DNA of 42,257 bases from Mycobacterium simulans (GCF_900232995.1 NZ_OCVX01000003.1:1836396-1878652), one strand, 5' to 3'; shown: positions 6,513-16,677, counted from the stretch's first letter. Notes: a model not told the origin generated them from the letters alone. Translations and numbers: made by a program.

Positions 6513-7180
6513 CCGTCACTCCATATGGAGACATGGCGGCGGGCTATCCCGCGACCCGACGAATAGCGGCAGCGAATATGTATAGAGACGATTACAGCCA
6601 CCGGCGCACGGCCCACGTTAACCACGAAACTGCTGGGCTTGCAACTCGGGTCAATACTCGATTTTTATCATCAATGAAATGATGTTTATCGACGACGAAA
6701 CCTCTTCTTGAACATCGAGCCGGCCTGGCTGGTCGACATGCGCTACGCAGGGCGCCGGAGCGGAGAAGTGTTGAGACGTAACCGATTGCTGTAACGATGG
6801 GGAAACGTCACCAGAGCGTGCTGATTGTCGAATAGTTTGACATGGCAGGGTCAAAATAGCGCGACCTGGGCTGTGTCGAATTTTTTTACAACAGTCGCAC
6901 GGCTCGCGGGCCAAACTGTGCGGCCCATTTCATGAAATATGCGCTGCGGGCGTCCGGCGAACGCCACGTTTGAGAAGATTTCGCATCGATAAATTTGATT
7001 TATTGTCGATTAGAAATCGAGTATTGGCTCCGCGTTGCTGGTTTAGCAGTTTCTTGGCTAGCGTGGGCCGCGCGCTCGCCGCTGGGAGGCGTAATGCGTG
7101 CTGGCAGGGCGTTGTGAATTGGCTGGCTGGGTAGTGACGCCTAGCCGCAGGTTCAGTGAGTGAAGGCCGAGGAGGTGGGG
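6513..7180. promoter_or_regulatory. Intergenic control region between the RiPP cassette and the LysR regulator
   Basis: About 670 bp with no convincing gene, locally richer in A and T than its surroundings. On the minus strand TATACAT at about 6573-6579 is a possible -10 element for the precursor transcript, some 75-80 bp before its start. An inverted repeat CATCA-N6-TGATG lies at about 6668-6683. A clean LysR-type box is listed separately. The length and divergent layout are typical of a LysR-controlled locus. Confidence 0.5.
6989..7003. promoter_or_regulatory. LysR-type regulator box (T-N11-A)
   Basis: ATAAAT-TTG-ATTTAT is a perfect inverted repeat with 6-bp arms and contains the T-N11-A core of LysR-family operators. 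It lies about 180 bp upstream of the lysR start and about 490 bp from the divergent precursor gene. It is a candidate autoregulatory or shared operator. Confidence 0.6.
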
Positions 7181-8092
7181 GTGCTCTTCCGTCAATTGGA
7201 GTACTTCGTGGCGGTGGCCCAGGAGCGGCACTTCGCTCGGGCAGCCGAACAGTGTTACGTGTCACAACCGGCACTTTCCGCCGCGATTGCCAAGCTCGAA
7301 CGCGAGCTCAATGTCACCTTGATTCATCGCGGACGCAATTTTGAGGGCCTCACTCCCGAGGGGGAGCGGTTGGTGGTGTGGGCGAAGCGGATCCTGGCCG
7401 AACATGATGCGTTCAAGGCCGAGGTGCGCGCGGTACGGTCCGGGATCACCGGCTCGCTCCGGCTAGGCACGATTCCTACGGCCTCGACGACGGCGTCTCT
7501 TTTGCTGTCTGCGTTTTGTTCGGCGCACCCGTTGGCCAAGGTGCAGATCTGTTCCCGACTGGCGACCACCGAGCTGTACCGCCGGCTGCGCGACTTCGAA
7601 CTCGACGCCGCGATCGTGCACCCCACTTCTGACGACAGCCACGACGTGGATCTGGTGCCTCTTTATGAGGAGCAATATGTGGTGTTGGCGCGGGTAGAAA
7701 TGTTGCCACCTGATGCGTCGACGCTGACGTGGCAGGACGCGGCACAACTGCCATTGGCTTTGCTCACGGCCGATATGCGGGACCGTCAGATCGTCGACGA
7801 AACTTTCGCAGGTCACGGCATCACCGTCAACCCGCAGGTCGAAACGGACTCGGTCGCTTCGCTATTCGCACAGGTCTCGACTGCCAACTTTGCGTGCATC
7901 GTGCCGCACACTTGGCTGTGGATGACTCCGACGGGACGAGGGATCCGTGCGGTCGCATTGGTCGATCCAGCCGTTAACGTTCCGATCGCCTTCGCGACCA
8001 ACGCGGCCGGACCAGGATCCCCTGCTGCCCGCGCGCTCACCGCATGTGCGCAGCGACTTGCACTCCATGAGTTCTTCGACGCGCTGCTGTAG
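7181..8092 (+). CDS. LysR-family transcriptional regulator
   Basis: The N-terminal winged helix-turn-helix reads LFRQLEYFVAVAQERHFARA, then EQCYVSQPALSAAIAKLERE; an effector-binding domain of about 220 residues follows. GTG 7181 is preferred over GTG 7160 because GAGGAGG lies 5 nt upstream of it and because the protein then starts like other family members. About 303 residues, normal for LysR. It is divergent from the precursor-ycaO-tfuA unit and separated from it by a long region with a LysR box, so it may control that unit. It could equally control the convergent sterol-type genes or only itself. The ligand is unknown. Confidence 0.88.
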   Translation: MLFRQLEYFVAVAQERHFARAAEQCYVSQPALSAAIAKLERELNVTLIHRGRNFEGLTPEGERLVVWAKRILAEHDAFKAEVRAVRSGITGSLRLGTIPTASTTASLLLSAFCSAHPLAKVQICSRLATTELYRRLRDFELDAAIVHPTSDDSHDVDLVPLYEEQYVVLARVEMLPPDASTLTWQDAAQLPLALLTADMRDRQIVDETFAGHGITVNPQVETDSVASLFAQVSTANFACIVPHTWLWMTPTGRGIRAVALVDPAVNVPIAFATNAAGPGSPAARALTACAQRLALHEFFDALL

Positions 8093-8143
8093 GTCCGACG
8101 ATATTCGGATCGGCGTGTCGCGTTTCCAGATTCACAGTCGGCG

Positions 8144-8548
8144 TTAGATCTTTCGGCTGCTTGCGGCGGCCTTGTCCATGTCCCAGTAGGCGCGCAGCGC
8201 CACTAACTGACCTTGGTCGTTGGCCTTGTAGGTGAACACGCCTTCGGCGGTGATCTGGTATCCGCCCGTCGTGATGAGGATGTGTCCGACGTTGGCTTCC
8301 TCGTTGCCGCACTGGTAGGCGTCGCGAAAGACGAACTCGATCTTGCTGGTGGGCGCGATGGCCAGGTCCCAGAAGGCCGAGATCGCATCGCGGCCCCGGT
8401 GCCCTTTGCCTTCGGGATCGAAAGCCGATGGCCCGATAGGATCCTCGACGATCGCGTCGTCGGCGAATACCGCCAACCAGGCTTCCTTGTCGCGGGCTTG
8501 GACCGCTGCTCGGGAGCGGCAGCCCGCTTGGTGGGCGAGGTTGGTCAT
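8144..8548 (-). CDS. SnoaL-like / nuclear transport factor 2-fold protein
   Basis: A 134-residue protein with the NTF2-like pattern: ARDKEAWLAVFADDAIVEDP near the N-terminus, RGRDAISAFWD in the middle, and beta-strand segments (ITAEGVFTYKAN, LVALRAYWDMD) at the end. Family members include ketosteroid isomerase-like proteins and polyketide cyclases. ATG 8548 overlaps the stop of the upstream oxidoreductase as ATGA, so it is the last gene of the ltp3-led unit. A longer frame to 8725 is coding-frame overlap only. A steroid or acyl-CoA substrate is suggested by the neighbours but not shown. Confidence 0.8.
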   Translation of the reverse strand: MTNLAHQAGCRSRAAVQARDKEAWLAVFADDAIVEDPIGPSAFDPEGKGHRGRDAISAFWDLAIAPTSKIEFVFRDAYQCGNEEANVGHILITTGGYQITAEGVFTYKANDQGQLVALRAYWDMDKAAASSRKI

Positions 8549-9434
8549 GTGTCCTGCCAGCCCGAGTGGATATAGGTGTCGGCGAAGCGTTTCAGCGACT
8601 CTCGCTTCTTGTCCAGCGGCGCGTCGAAGCCCAGGCCGTCGAAGACCCACGGGATCACGATGTTGTCGGTGACCCCGATCTCGGCGAGCCTCCGATGACC
8701 GTCTACGCCGAACTTGTCGATGCAAACCGCCTGAAATTCGAACGGCTGGTCGGCGCGGCCGTATTCGGCGCGCAATTCGTTGAGCTTGGTGATGGTTTCC
8801 GCCAGCTGGTCGCCGGTCATCATCGCGCTGGTCCAGCCGTCGCCGATGCGGGCCGCGCGCCGCAGCGCCACGTCGGTGTGCCCGCCGACGTAGAACGGCA
8901 CCGGCTCGCTGGGAGCCGGGCTCATCTGCAACCGGTCGAAATCGAAGAATTCGCCGTGGAATTCGACCATGCCGCCGGCCAGCACCAGTTTGATCACGTC
9001 TATCATCTCGTCGACTCGCGCGCCACGCCGCTTATACGGGACTCCGCACCACTCGAATTCCTCTGGTGCCCAGCCGATTCCGACGCCGAAGCCGAATCGG
9101 TTATTGGTTAGATTGGCCACCGAGCTGACCTGGCGGGCCAGCAGCAGTGGGTTGCGGGATCCGAGCTTCAGCACATTGGTGTAGAACCGCAGCGTCGAGG
9201 TCACGGCGCCCATCGCGCCGGCGGCGATCAACGGGTCGACCCAGGGGGTGTTTTCGTTCCACATCCGCGACCCGTCGGGGGTGTACGGATAGTCGGCGGC
9301 CGCCTTCTCCATGAAGAACAGCGAGTCGGGCAAGGCGATCGAGTCGAACCCGACTTCCTCAGCGGTCTTGGCGATGCCGACCAGCTGGTCGATCGGCCCC
9401 ATGGCGATGCTGCAGGTGTACTTCAACCGGCCGG

Positions 9435-9438
<4 letters not shown>
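8545..9438 (-). CDS. LLM-class (F420-type) oxidoreductase
   Basis: A 297-residue luciferase-like TIM-barrel protein. Typical segments are KYTCSIAMGPIDQLVGIAKT, FDSIALPDSLF, RFGFGVGIGWAPEEFE (residues about 110-125) and PVPFYVGGHTDVALRRAARI (about 185-205). In mycobacteria such proteins usually use F420. GTG 9438 overlaps the ltp3 stop as GTGA, showing translational coupling; the extension to 9462 is not needed. It lies in a unit with ltp4, ltp3 and the SnoaL-like gene. The likely role is a redox step on a sterol-derived or other acyl-CoA; the substrate is unknown. Confidence 0.85.
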
Positions 9439-10604
<1,166 letters not shown>

Positions 10605-10654
10605 CGGCGCCGCTCCTCCTCATCGCTGCGCTCTGCATCGTCGCCGGCGCGCCA
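10605..10654. repeat. Single MIRU-type repeat between ltp4 and ltp3
   Basis: A unit of about 50 bp containing GCCGCTCCTCCTCATCGCTG then CGCTCTGCATCGTCGCCGGC fills the whole space between the ltp4 stop and the ltp3 start. The same element occurs in three tandem copies at 26004-26154. This sequence and placement are typical of mycobacterial interspersed repetitive units inside operons. Confidence 0.85.
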
Positions 10655-11719
10655 TTATTGCTGTCCTTCCATGACCGTGACCAGGTTCTGTTGCAGCGCG
10701 GGGCCGCTGGTGGCGTGCGCCAGCACCCGATTCGCGGTGCCGTTCCAGATGTGTTGTGCCGCAAAACCGATGCGCTCCAGTCCGGCGACGAACATCGGGT
10801 TGGCCGCCAGTGCGCCGCCGGAGGGATTGATCTTGGTTGTCTGGGGCAATCCGATGGCCTCGGCGAGAATCAGGTGTTGATGCGTGAAGGGCGCATGGAT
10901 TTCGGCGACGTCGATCGTGTCGGTGTTGCCGCCAGTGGCCGCTTGTGCGGAGCTGGCCGTTGACGGCGAGATTGTGAGGTCGCGCACGCCGAGCGAAGGT
11001 GACTCGATGCGATGCTCGAATCCCGTTATCCAGGCCGGGTTTTCGCGCAATTCGCGGGCACGGTCGTCGGCTGCCAGCACGATGGCGCCGGCGCCGTCGG
11101 TGATCGGGGCGATGTCGTGACGCCGCAGCGGATCGTTGAAGAAGGGTCGTTCGAGCAGTTCGTCGATGCTCTTGGCCGGCTTTTCGGAGTCGTTGCGATC
11201 TGCTTGGGCGAACGAGTCCAGGGCGACCTGTGCCATCTGTTCGTGCGTCCACTTGCCTTGGTCCAGGCCGATACGGGCCTGCAGCCCGGCCATCGACACC
11301 GAATCCGGCCACAGCGGGGCGACGGTGTAGGGGTCGGTCTGCCGCGACAGGATCTGTCGCAGGATTCCCGCCGAGGACTTGCCGAAGCCGTACACCAGCG
11401 CGGTGTCGACTTCGCCGGTGAGGATCTTGATGTAGGCCTCGTAGAGGGCCCACGCCGCGTCCATCTCGACGTGCGACTCGTTGATCGGGGGAACGGCGCC
11501 GATCGAGTCGATCGCCGAGATGAAGGAAAACGCCCGTCCAGCAAGGTAATCCGAAGATCCCGAGCACCAGAAGCCGATGTCTTTCTGGCTGATGCCCAGC
11601 TCTTGGTAGAGCTGGGCGAAGCAGGGCATCAACATCTCGACGCCGTTGGTAGTGCCGTCGGTGCGGCGGACATGCGGGGCGTGGGCGAAGCCGACCACCG
11701 CGACATTGCGAGTGCTCAT
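10655..11719 (-). CDS. ltp4: Thiolase-like lipid-transfer protein Ltp4
   Basis: A 354-residue thiolase-superfamily protein matching Rv3522. It begins MSTRNVAVVGFAHAPHVRRT. GSSDYLAGRAFSFISAID lies where thiolases carry the catalytic cysteine region, and INPSGGALAANPMFVAGLER and HATSGPALQQNLVTVMEG mark the C-terminus. It is smaller than Ltp3 and likely forms a complex with it. It lies 15 nt after the DUF35 gene, in an operon led by a KstR box. Role in sterol or related acyl-CoA side-chain breakdown is inferred from the conserved neighbourhood. Confidence 0.9.
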   Translation of the reverse strand: MSTRNVAVVGFAHAPHVRRTDGTTNGVEMLMPCFAQLYQELGISQKDIGFWCSGSSDYLAGRAFSFISAIDSIGAVPPINESHVEMDAAWALYEAYIKILTGEVDTALVYGFGKSSAGILRQILSRQTDPYTVAPLWPDSVSMAGLQARIGLDQGKWTHEQMAQVALDSFAQADRNDSEKPAKSIDELLERPFFNDPLRRHDIAPITDGAGAIVLAADDRARELRENPAWITGFEHRIESPSLGVRDLTISPSTASSAQAATGGNTDTIDVAEIHAPFTHQHLILAEAIGLPQTTKINPSGGALAANPMFVAGLERIGFAAQHIWNGTANRVLAHATSGPALQQNLVTVMEGQQ

Positions 11720-11734
11720 TTGCGAGTAGGCCCT

Positions 11735-12733
11735 TTACAGGTGGTGCTTGTAGGTGTCGTAGTCGGCGTCCGGTTCTCCGGTGGGCCGAAAGTACTCGAT
11801 GTTGTCGATGCCAAAACCCCACTCCTCGCGTGGTTTCCACACCGCTTCGACGCGCATGCCCATCCGAACCTCATGCGCGTCGACGTCGGCAACTAGGTGC
11901 AGGACCGGAATGTCGGCACCGTCGAGCAATACGTAGGCCGCTACGTACGGCGGCTTGATGCGCTGACCCTGGAAAGGGATGTTGATGATCGCGAACGTCG
12001 TCACCGTGCCCCTGTCCGGCAGCTCGACGAACTCGGTGGTCGGCAGGCCGGTGGCCGGGTCGGCGCCATGCGGCGGGAAATAGACTTTTCCTGTTTCGCC
12101 GGTGCGCGCGCCGAGCAGTTTGCCTTCGGCGATGGCGCGCAGGTAGGCGCTTTCCTCGTGCGAGGCGGTGTGCTGGATGGTCAGCTGGATCGGCGTGACG
12201 ATCATGGTGACCGGGTCCCGGTCGGTTTCGTGCTCCTGGACGGGCTCGGGCTCCTCGCCGAGCACGAAGTACGCGATGTCGGTGATGGCGCCCACGGTCT
12301 CGTCGGCCCAGTGCACGTGGACCCGGGCGCCGGTGCTGATGGCGTCGGGCCCTGCGGCTCCCACATCCACGGCGTGGATCATGGCTGTGTCGGCGCCGTC
12401 CAGCTTGATCAGGGCCCAGGCGAACGGGCGGTCCAACGGCTGGCCCTCCAGCGGATCGGGCTGCCAGGTCCAGGAGGTGACGGTGCCGACACTGGCCACC
12501 GGTACCATCTCGCCCAGCGGTTCATAGGTAACCGGGTCATATTCCGCCGGCGGCACATGTACCCGACCATCGGATCCGCGCACCCCCAAGATGCGGCGCT
12601 CACGCAATGCGGTGAAGAACTTGCCGAGCGTGGGACCCACCGAACGGGTGTAGTCGAAGGACAACGTCAACGGGGCAGAGAGAGGCGGCTCTGGGGGATC
12701 GATCAGGGTCGGGCCGCTCGAGCTGGCTGTCAC
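11735..12733 (-). CDS. DUF35/OB-fold acyl-CoA-associated protein (Rv3521 type), two tandem domains
   Basis: A 332-residue protein with two similar halves. Each has a helical lead-in (FFTALRERRILGVRGSDGRV; YLRAIAEGKLLGARTGETG), a segment ending in a proline-rich turn (VPPAEYDP; FPPHGADP), and an OB-fold (GTVTSWTWQP; GTVTTFAIINIPFQGQ). No zinc-ribbon cysteines are seen. DUF35 proteins are partners of Ltp-type thiolases. GTG 12733 (VTASSSGPTLIDPPEPP) is chosen because the KstR box at 12743-12756 lies inside any start extended to 12769. It is the first gene of the ltp4-ltp3 unit. Confidence 0.88.
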   Translation of the reverse strand: MTASSSGPTLIDPPEPPLSAPLTLSFDYTRSVGPTLGKFFTALRERRILGVRGSDGRVHVPPAEYDPVTYEPLGEMVPVASVGTVTSWTWQPDPLEGQPLDRPFAWALIKLDGADTAMIHAVDVGAAGPDAISTGARVHVHWADETVGAITDIAYFVLGEEPEPVQEHETDRDPVTMIVTPIQLTIQHTASHEESAYLRAIAEGKLLGARTGETGKVYFPPHGADPATGLPTTEFVELPDRGTVTTFAIINIPFQGQRIKPPYVAAYVLLDGADIPVLHLVADVDAHEVRMGMRVEAVWKPREEWGFGIDNIEYFRPTGEPDADYDTYKHHL

Positions 12734-12742
12734 GCCTTCGAG

Positions 12743-12756
12743 TAGAACAGGTTCTA
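12743..12756. promoter_or_regulatory. KstR operator
   Basis: TAGAACAGGTTCTA is a perfect palindrome outside its two central bases and fits the KstR consensus TnnAACnnGTTnnA. It lies between the divergent DUF35-ltp4-ltp3 unit and the LLM oxidoreductase at 12804, so one cholesterol-responsive repressor could control both directions. Confidence 0.88.
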
Positions 12757-12803
12757 AGAATGGTTTCAACTAGGCCCTTTGTGAGGGCCTCGAGGAGGCA
12801 GGG

Positions 12804-13835
12804 ATGAAACTCGGACTGCAGCTCGGGTACTGGGGCGCGCAACCGCCGGAGAACACCGCGGAATTCGTAGCGGCGGCCGAGGACGCCGGATTCGACGCCG
12901 TGTTTACCGCCGAGGCGTGGGGATCGGACGCGTACACACCCCTGGCCTGGTGGGGGTCGTCGACGCAGCGGGTGCGGCTGGGCACGTCGGTGGTGCAGCT
13001 GTCGGCACGTACCCCGACTGCGTGCGCGATGGCCGCGCTCACGCTGGACCATCTGTCCGGTGGCCGGCACATTCTGGGGTTGGGTGTGTCCGGCCCGCAG
13101 GTGGTCGAGGGTTGGTACGGCCAGTCGTTCCCGAAGCCGCTGGCGCGCACCCGCGAATACATTGACATCATCCGGCAGGTGTGGGCTCGGGAGGCGCCGG
13201 TGACCAGCGACGGCCCGCACTACCCGCTGCCGTTGACCGGCTCTGGGACAACCGGTTTGGGGAAGGCTTTGAAGCCCATTACTCACCCGTTGCGCGCCGA
13301 CATCCCGATCATGCTGGGCGCCGAAGGGCCGAAGAACGTGGCGCTGGCCGCAGAGATTTGCGACGGCTGGCTGCCGATCTTCTATTCGCCGCGGGTGGCC
13401 GACATGTACAACGAATGGCTGGACGAGGGGTTCGCCCGGCCGGGTGCTCGGCGCAGCCGCGAGGACTTTGAGATCTGTGCGACCGCGCAGATCGTCGTGA
13501 CCGAGGACCGGGCGGCCGCGTTCGCGGGCATCAAGCCGTTTCTGGCTCTCTACATGGGCGGCATGGGAGCCCAAGACACCAACTTCCACGCCGACGTCTA
13601 TCGCCGGATGGGGTACGCGGAGGTGGTCGACGAGGTCACCAAGTTGTTCCGGTCCAACCAGAAGGACAAAGCCGCCGAAATCATCCCCGACGAACTCGTC
13701 GACGACGCCATGATCGTTGGCGATCTCGACTACGTGCGTAAGCAGATCGCCGCCTGGGAGGCCGCCGGCGTGACCATGATGGTGGTGGCTGCCCGCAGCG
13801 TTGAGCAGGTGCGGGACCTTGCGGCGTTAGTGTAG
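12804..13835 (+). CDS. LLM-class F420-dependent oxidoreductase (Rv3520c type)
   Basis: A 343-residue TIM-barrel protein beginning MKLGLQLGYWGAQPPENTAE. DHLSGGRHILGLGVSGPQVV (about residues 82-101) and PIMLGAEGPKNVALAAEICD (about 167-186) are typical of the F420 luciferase-like family. GGCAGGGATG supplies the ribosome binding site. In M. tuberculosis the homologue lies in the same place, between Rv3519 and Rv3521. It shares a KstR box with the divergent operon. It probably acts in sterol catabolism; the substrate is not known to me. Confidence 0.9.
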   Translation: MKLGLQLGYWGAQPPENTAEFVAAAEDAGFDAVFTAEAWGSDAYTPLAWWGSSTQRVRLGTSVVQLSARTPTACAMAALTLDHLSGGRHILGLGVSGPQVVEGWYGQSFPKPLARTREYIDIIRQVWAREAPVTSDGPHYPLPLTGSGTTGLGKALKPITHPLRADIPIMLGAEGPKNVALAAEICDGWLPIFYSPRVADMYNEWLDEGFARPGARRSREDFEICATAQIVVTEDRAAAFAGIKPFLALYMGGMGAQDTNFHADVYRRMGYAEVVDEVTKLFRSNQKDKAAEIIPDELVDDAMIVGDLDYVRKQIAAWEAAGVTMMVVAARSVEQVRDLAALV

Positions 13836-13855
13836 GCCGCGCCTTGCCAGGGCGT

Positions 13856-13869
13856 TAGAACGCGTTCTA
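13856..13869. promoter_or_regulatory. KstR-type box in a convergent intergenic region
   Basis: TAGAACGCGTTCTA is a perfect 14-bp palindrome matching the KstR consensus. It lies just after the stop of the oxidoreductase (13835) and just after the stop of the minus-strand gene (13892), not upstream of either start. It may be a relic, a roadblock site, or control an antisense or small RNA. Confidence 0.75.
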
Positions 13870-13891
13870 GATTGGCCGGATGGGGTTGCCT

Positions 13892-14602
13892 TTAGATGGC
13901 GTGTGCGTCGCCGAAGGTCATCTCCACGTTGGCCGCCGACTGCGACATCAGCGCGCGCTTCGGCAGGCCCAGCGAGGCGAGCTCCTTGGCGTATGGATGG
14001 TCGCCGAGGTGCAAGCGAGCGCCGCCGAGTCGGGCACGCAGGCCGGAGATCTTCATTTCCCAGGGAATCTCGCGAGTGACGCCGTCTTGGTGGGAGTAGG
14101 TCTTGAGCACCTGCGATTTTCCGGTCGGCAGCGGCAGGCCCGGGCTGAACTCGATGCCGGCGATGAGCTGGCCGTCGGCGCTGACCTCGAAGCCAAATTT
14201 GCGGCCCTCTGTGACGTTGAAGCCGGCCATGATCTTGGGGAAGCCCCAGATTGTGCGGCCGGCCTCGAGGGTGAATTCCTGGTCCACCGGCAGGTGATGG
14301 ATGAATGCGGCAGCCTTGCCGAGGGCTTTCGGTCCTTTGGCTTGGCTGCCCGGCGGGTTCACCATGACCGCGGTGCCGTATTCGTGGTACTTCCCGAGAT
14401 CCCCGTCGACGTAGCGCACCAGCATCTGCATGACGATCGCTTTGCCGGGCAGGTATTCGCACACGTTGAGCCCGCTGTAGTCGATGAGACGCTGCGCCGC
14501 GGCGGCGGGCACGGAGAACATCGCGGAGTGCAGATTGGCCGTGCGGATGCGGACCGGCATGGTCAGCACGGTGCCGGCAATGGTGTGTTGCGAGACGGAC
14601 AT
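13892..14602 (-). CDS. Acetoacetate decarboxylase-like protein (Rv3519 type)
   Basis: A 236-residue protein beginning MSVSQHTIAGTVLTMPVRIR. Segments such as VMVNPPGSQAKG, FIHHLPVDQEFTLEAGRTIW, GFPKIMAGFNV and SPGLPLPTGKSQVLKTYSH fit the acetoacetate decarboxylase-like fold. ATG 14602 is divergent from cyp142 at 14631; only 28 bp separate the starts. Extended frames to 14683 would run into cyp142. Placement in the sterol cluster is conserved; the actual reaction is unknown. Confidence 0.85.
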   Translation of the reverse strand: MSVSQHTIAGTVLTMPVRIRTANLHSAMFSVPAAAAQRLIDYSGLNVCEYLPGKAIVMQMLVRYVDGDLGKYHEYGTAVMVNPPGSQAKGPKALGKAAAFIHHLPVDQEFTLEAGRTIWGFPKIMAGFNVTEGRKFGFEVSADGQLIAGIEFSPGLPLPTGKSQVLKTYSHQDGVTREIPWEMKISGLRARLGGARLHLGDHPYAKELASLGLPKRALMSQSAANVEMTFGDAHAI

Positions 14603-14630
14603 GACGCTCACTGTAGTGCGGAGGAATGGA

Positions 14631-15842
14631 ATGACTGAAGCCGTGATTGAGATCAAGCCCGACGTGGATCTGACCGACGGCACGTTCTACGGCAGTCGTG
14701 AAGCTCGTGCGGCGTATCGGTGGATGCGCGCCAATCAGCCGGTGTTTCGGGACCGCAATGGGCTGGCCGCGGCGTCGACGTACCAGGCCGTGATCGACGC
14801 CGAACGCCAGCCGGAGCTGTTCTCCAATGCCGGCGGCATCCGGCCCGACCAGCCCGCCATGCCGATGATGATCGATATGGACGATCCCGCACATCTGTTG
14901 CGGCGCAAGCTGGTTAACGCCGGCTTTACGCGCAAGCGGGTAAAGGACAAAGAGGCATCGATCGGGGAGTTGTGCGACACGCTGATCGATGCGGTGTGCG
15001 AACGCGGCGAGTGTGACTTCGTGCGCGACCTGGCCGCGCCGCTGCCGATGGCCGTTATTGGCGACATGCTCGGGGTGCGTCCGGAGCAACGGGAAATGTT
15101 TCTGAGATGGTCTGACGATCTGGTGACATTCCTGAGTTCGCATGTGTCCGAAGATGATTTCCAGGTCAGCATGGACGCCTTTGCCGCCTACAACGATTTC
15201 ACCCGAGGCACGATTGCGGCGCGCCGGGAGGAGCCGACCGACGACTTGGTGAGCGTGTTGGTGAGTTCTGAGGTCGACGGGGAGCGGCTGAGTGACGACG
15301 AACTCATCATGGAGACGCTGCTGATTTTGATCGGCGGCGACGAGACGACGCGGCATACGTTGAGCGGGGGGACTGAGCAGCTGCTGCGCAACCGCGACCA
15401 GTGGGACCTGCTGCAACGAGACCCCTTGTTGCTTCCGGGCGCCATCGAGGAGATGCTGCGGTGGACCGCGCCGGTGAAAAACATGTGCCGGGTGTTGACT
15501 GCTGATACGGACTTTCACGGCACCGCGCTGCGTGAAGGCGAGAAAATGATGCTGCTGTTCGAGTCGGCCAATTTCGACGAAGCGGTATTCGATGAGCCGG
15601 AGAAGTTTGATATTCAACGAAACCCGAACAGCCACTTGGCATTCGGGTTCGGCACGCATTTCTGTCTGGGCAATCAGCTGGCCCGGTTGGAGCTGTCGAT
15701 CATGACGGGCAAGGTGCTCAAGCGGCTGCCGGATTTGCGGCTGGCCTCCGCTGAGTCGGCGTTGCCGCTGCGGCCGGCGAACTTCGTGAGTGGGCTGGAG
15801 TCGATGCCGGTGGTGTTCACGCCGACCGCGCCGCTGGGCTAG
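14631..15842 (+). CDS. cyp142: Cytochrome P450 Cyp142, sterol C26/27 hydroxylase
   Basis: Cyp142A1 (Rv3518c) oxidises the cholesterol or cholest-4-en-3-one side-chain terminus, starting its degradation, and backs up Cyp125. This 403-residue protein has the oxygen-activating I-helix segment LILIGGDETTRHTLSGG at about residues 235-251, an ExxR-type helix (AIEEMLRW), and the heme-binding loop FGFGTHFCLGNQLARLE with the ligand Cys at about 345. GGAGGA precedes ATG 14631; an in-frame upstream extension overlaps the divergent gene. Cytosolic, needing ferredoxin partners not found in this window. Apparently intact. Confidence 0.95.
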   Translation: MTEAVIEIKPDVDLTDGTFYGSREARAAYRWMRANQPVFRDRNGLAAASTYQAVIDAERQPELFSNAGGIRPDQPAMPMMIDMDDPAHLLRRKLVNAGFTRKRVKDKEASIGELCDTLIDAVCERGECDFVRDLAAPLPMAVIGDMLGVRPEQREMFLRWSDDLVTFLSSHVSEDDFQVSMDAFAAYNDFTRGTIAARREEPTDDLVSVLVSSEVDGERLSDDELIMETLLILIGGDETTRHTLSGGTEQLLRNRDQWDLLQRDPLLLPGAIEEMLRWTAPVKNMCRVLTADTDFHGTALREGEKMMLLFESANFDEAVFDEPEKFDIQRNPNSHLAFGFGTHFCLGNQLARLELSIMTGKVLKRLPDLRLASAESALPLRPANFVSGLESMPVVFTPTAPLG

Positions 15843-16677
15843 CCCGGCGTGCCCAGGCTGCTGCCACCCGTCTTCGGATTTCGCCCGGCACGTCTTCGGC
15901 CGTGACCCGTATGGCGATCCAACCCAGATCGGGCAGCGCCTCGAAACGGGCGATGTCCCTGTTGAATTGCCGGCGGTCGGTGCGATGGTGGTCGCCCTCG
16001 TACTCCACCGCTATTTTGACGTCCTCCCAACCCATGTCGAGTATGGCGACGAGCTCGCCGTACTCGCCATGGACCGGGATCTGGGTTTGTGGCCGCGGAT
16101 AGCCAGCTTCGATGAGCAGGAGTCTGAGCCAAGACTCGCGGGGTGACTCGGCGCCGGCGTCGACCAGTTTCAGGGTGTGTCTTGCCCCTCTGATGTTGCG
16201 GTGGCCTTTGTACCGGCTGGCGAGTATTTCCGCTTCGGTGATGTTGAGCTTGGTGGCTCGGGCTAATGCATCAATGGCGGCAACCGCCTTGGTGATCGGG
16301 TACCGGCTGGCGAGGTCGAAGGCGGTGCGCGCGGGTGTAGTTACGGGCAGGCCGCCGACGAGCTGGAACTCGTCTGGCGCGAGGCGATCCGACCAGGTGC
16401 GGATGCCGGTCGGCGGACGACGGTATGCGTACTGCAATTGGGCGGGTTGCCTCGGGTCGACCCACTTGGCGCCGTGGACCGCCGAGGCGGACTGTCCTGC
16501 GATGACTCCGCGCCGCCGTGACCATAGCCAGGCGGCACGGGCGCGGGTCGTGGAGGTGAGGTCCGTGCCGAGGGCGACGTAGACGTCGGGGTGGAGCGCT
16601 CGGAATCGGCTTCGTAGTTGATAGGGCGTCAATGCGCCCGACGCGATGGCTTCGCTGCCGATGAATGGTTCCCGCAT
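15817..16677 (-). CDS. Conserved protein with AbiEi-like and DUF559/endonuclease-like domains (Rv3517 type)
   Basis: 286 residues. The N-terminal half (GVIAGQSASAVHGAKW; then LVGGLPVTTPARTAFDLASR) resembles the AbiEi antitoxin-type C-terminal motif found in many actinobacterial proteins. The C-terminal half (GELVAILDMGW, VEYEGDHHRTDRRQFNRDIA, then WIAIRVTAEDV) resembles the Vsr/DUF559 endonuclease-like fold with an acidic and basic core. Catalysis is not shown. Its 3' end overlaps the 3' end of cyp142 by 26 nt. It keeps its M. tuberculosis position between cyp142 and echA19, yet nothing in it suggests sterol metabolism. Confidence 0.82.
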   Translation of the reverse strand: MREPFIGSEAIASGALTPYQLRSRFRALHPDVYVALGTDLTSTTRARAAWLWSRRRGVIAGQSASAVHGAKWVDPRQPAQLQYAYRRPPTGIRTWSDRLAPDEFQLVGGLPVTTPARTAFDLASRYPITKAVAAIDALARATKLNITEAEILASRYKGHRNIRGARHTLKLVDAGAESPRESWLRLLLIEAGYPRPQTQIPVHGEYGELVAILDMGWEDVKIAVEYEGDHHRTDRRQFNRDIARFEALPDLGWIAIRVTAEDVPGEIRRRVAAAWARRASPAARSA

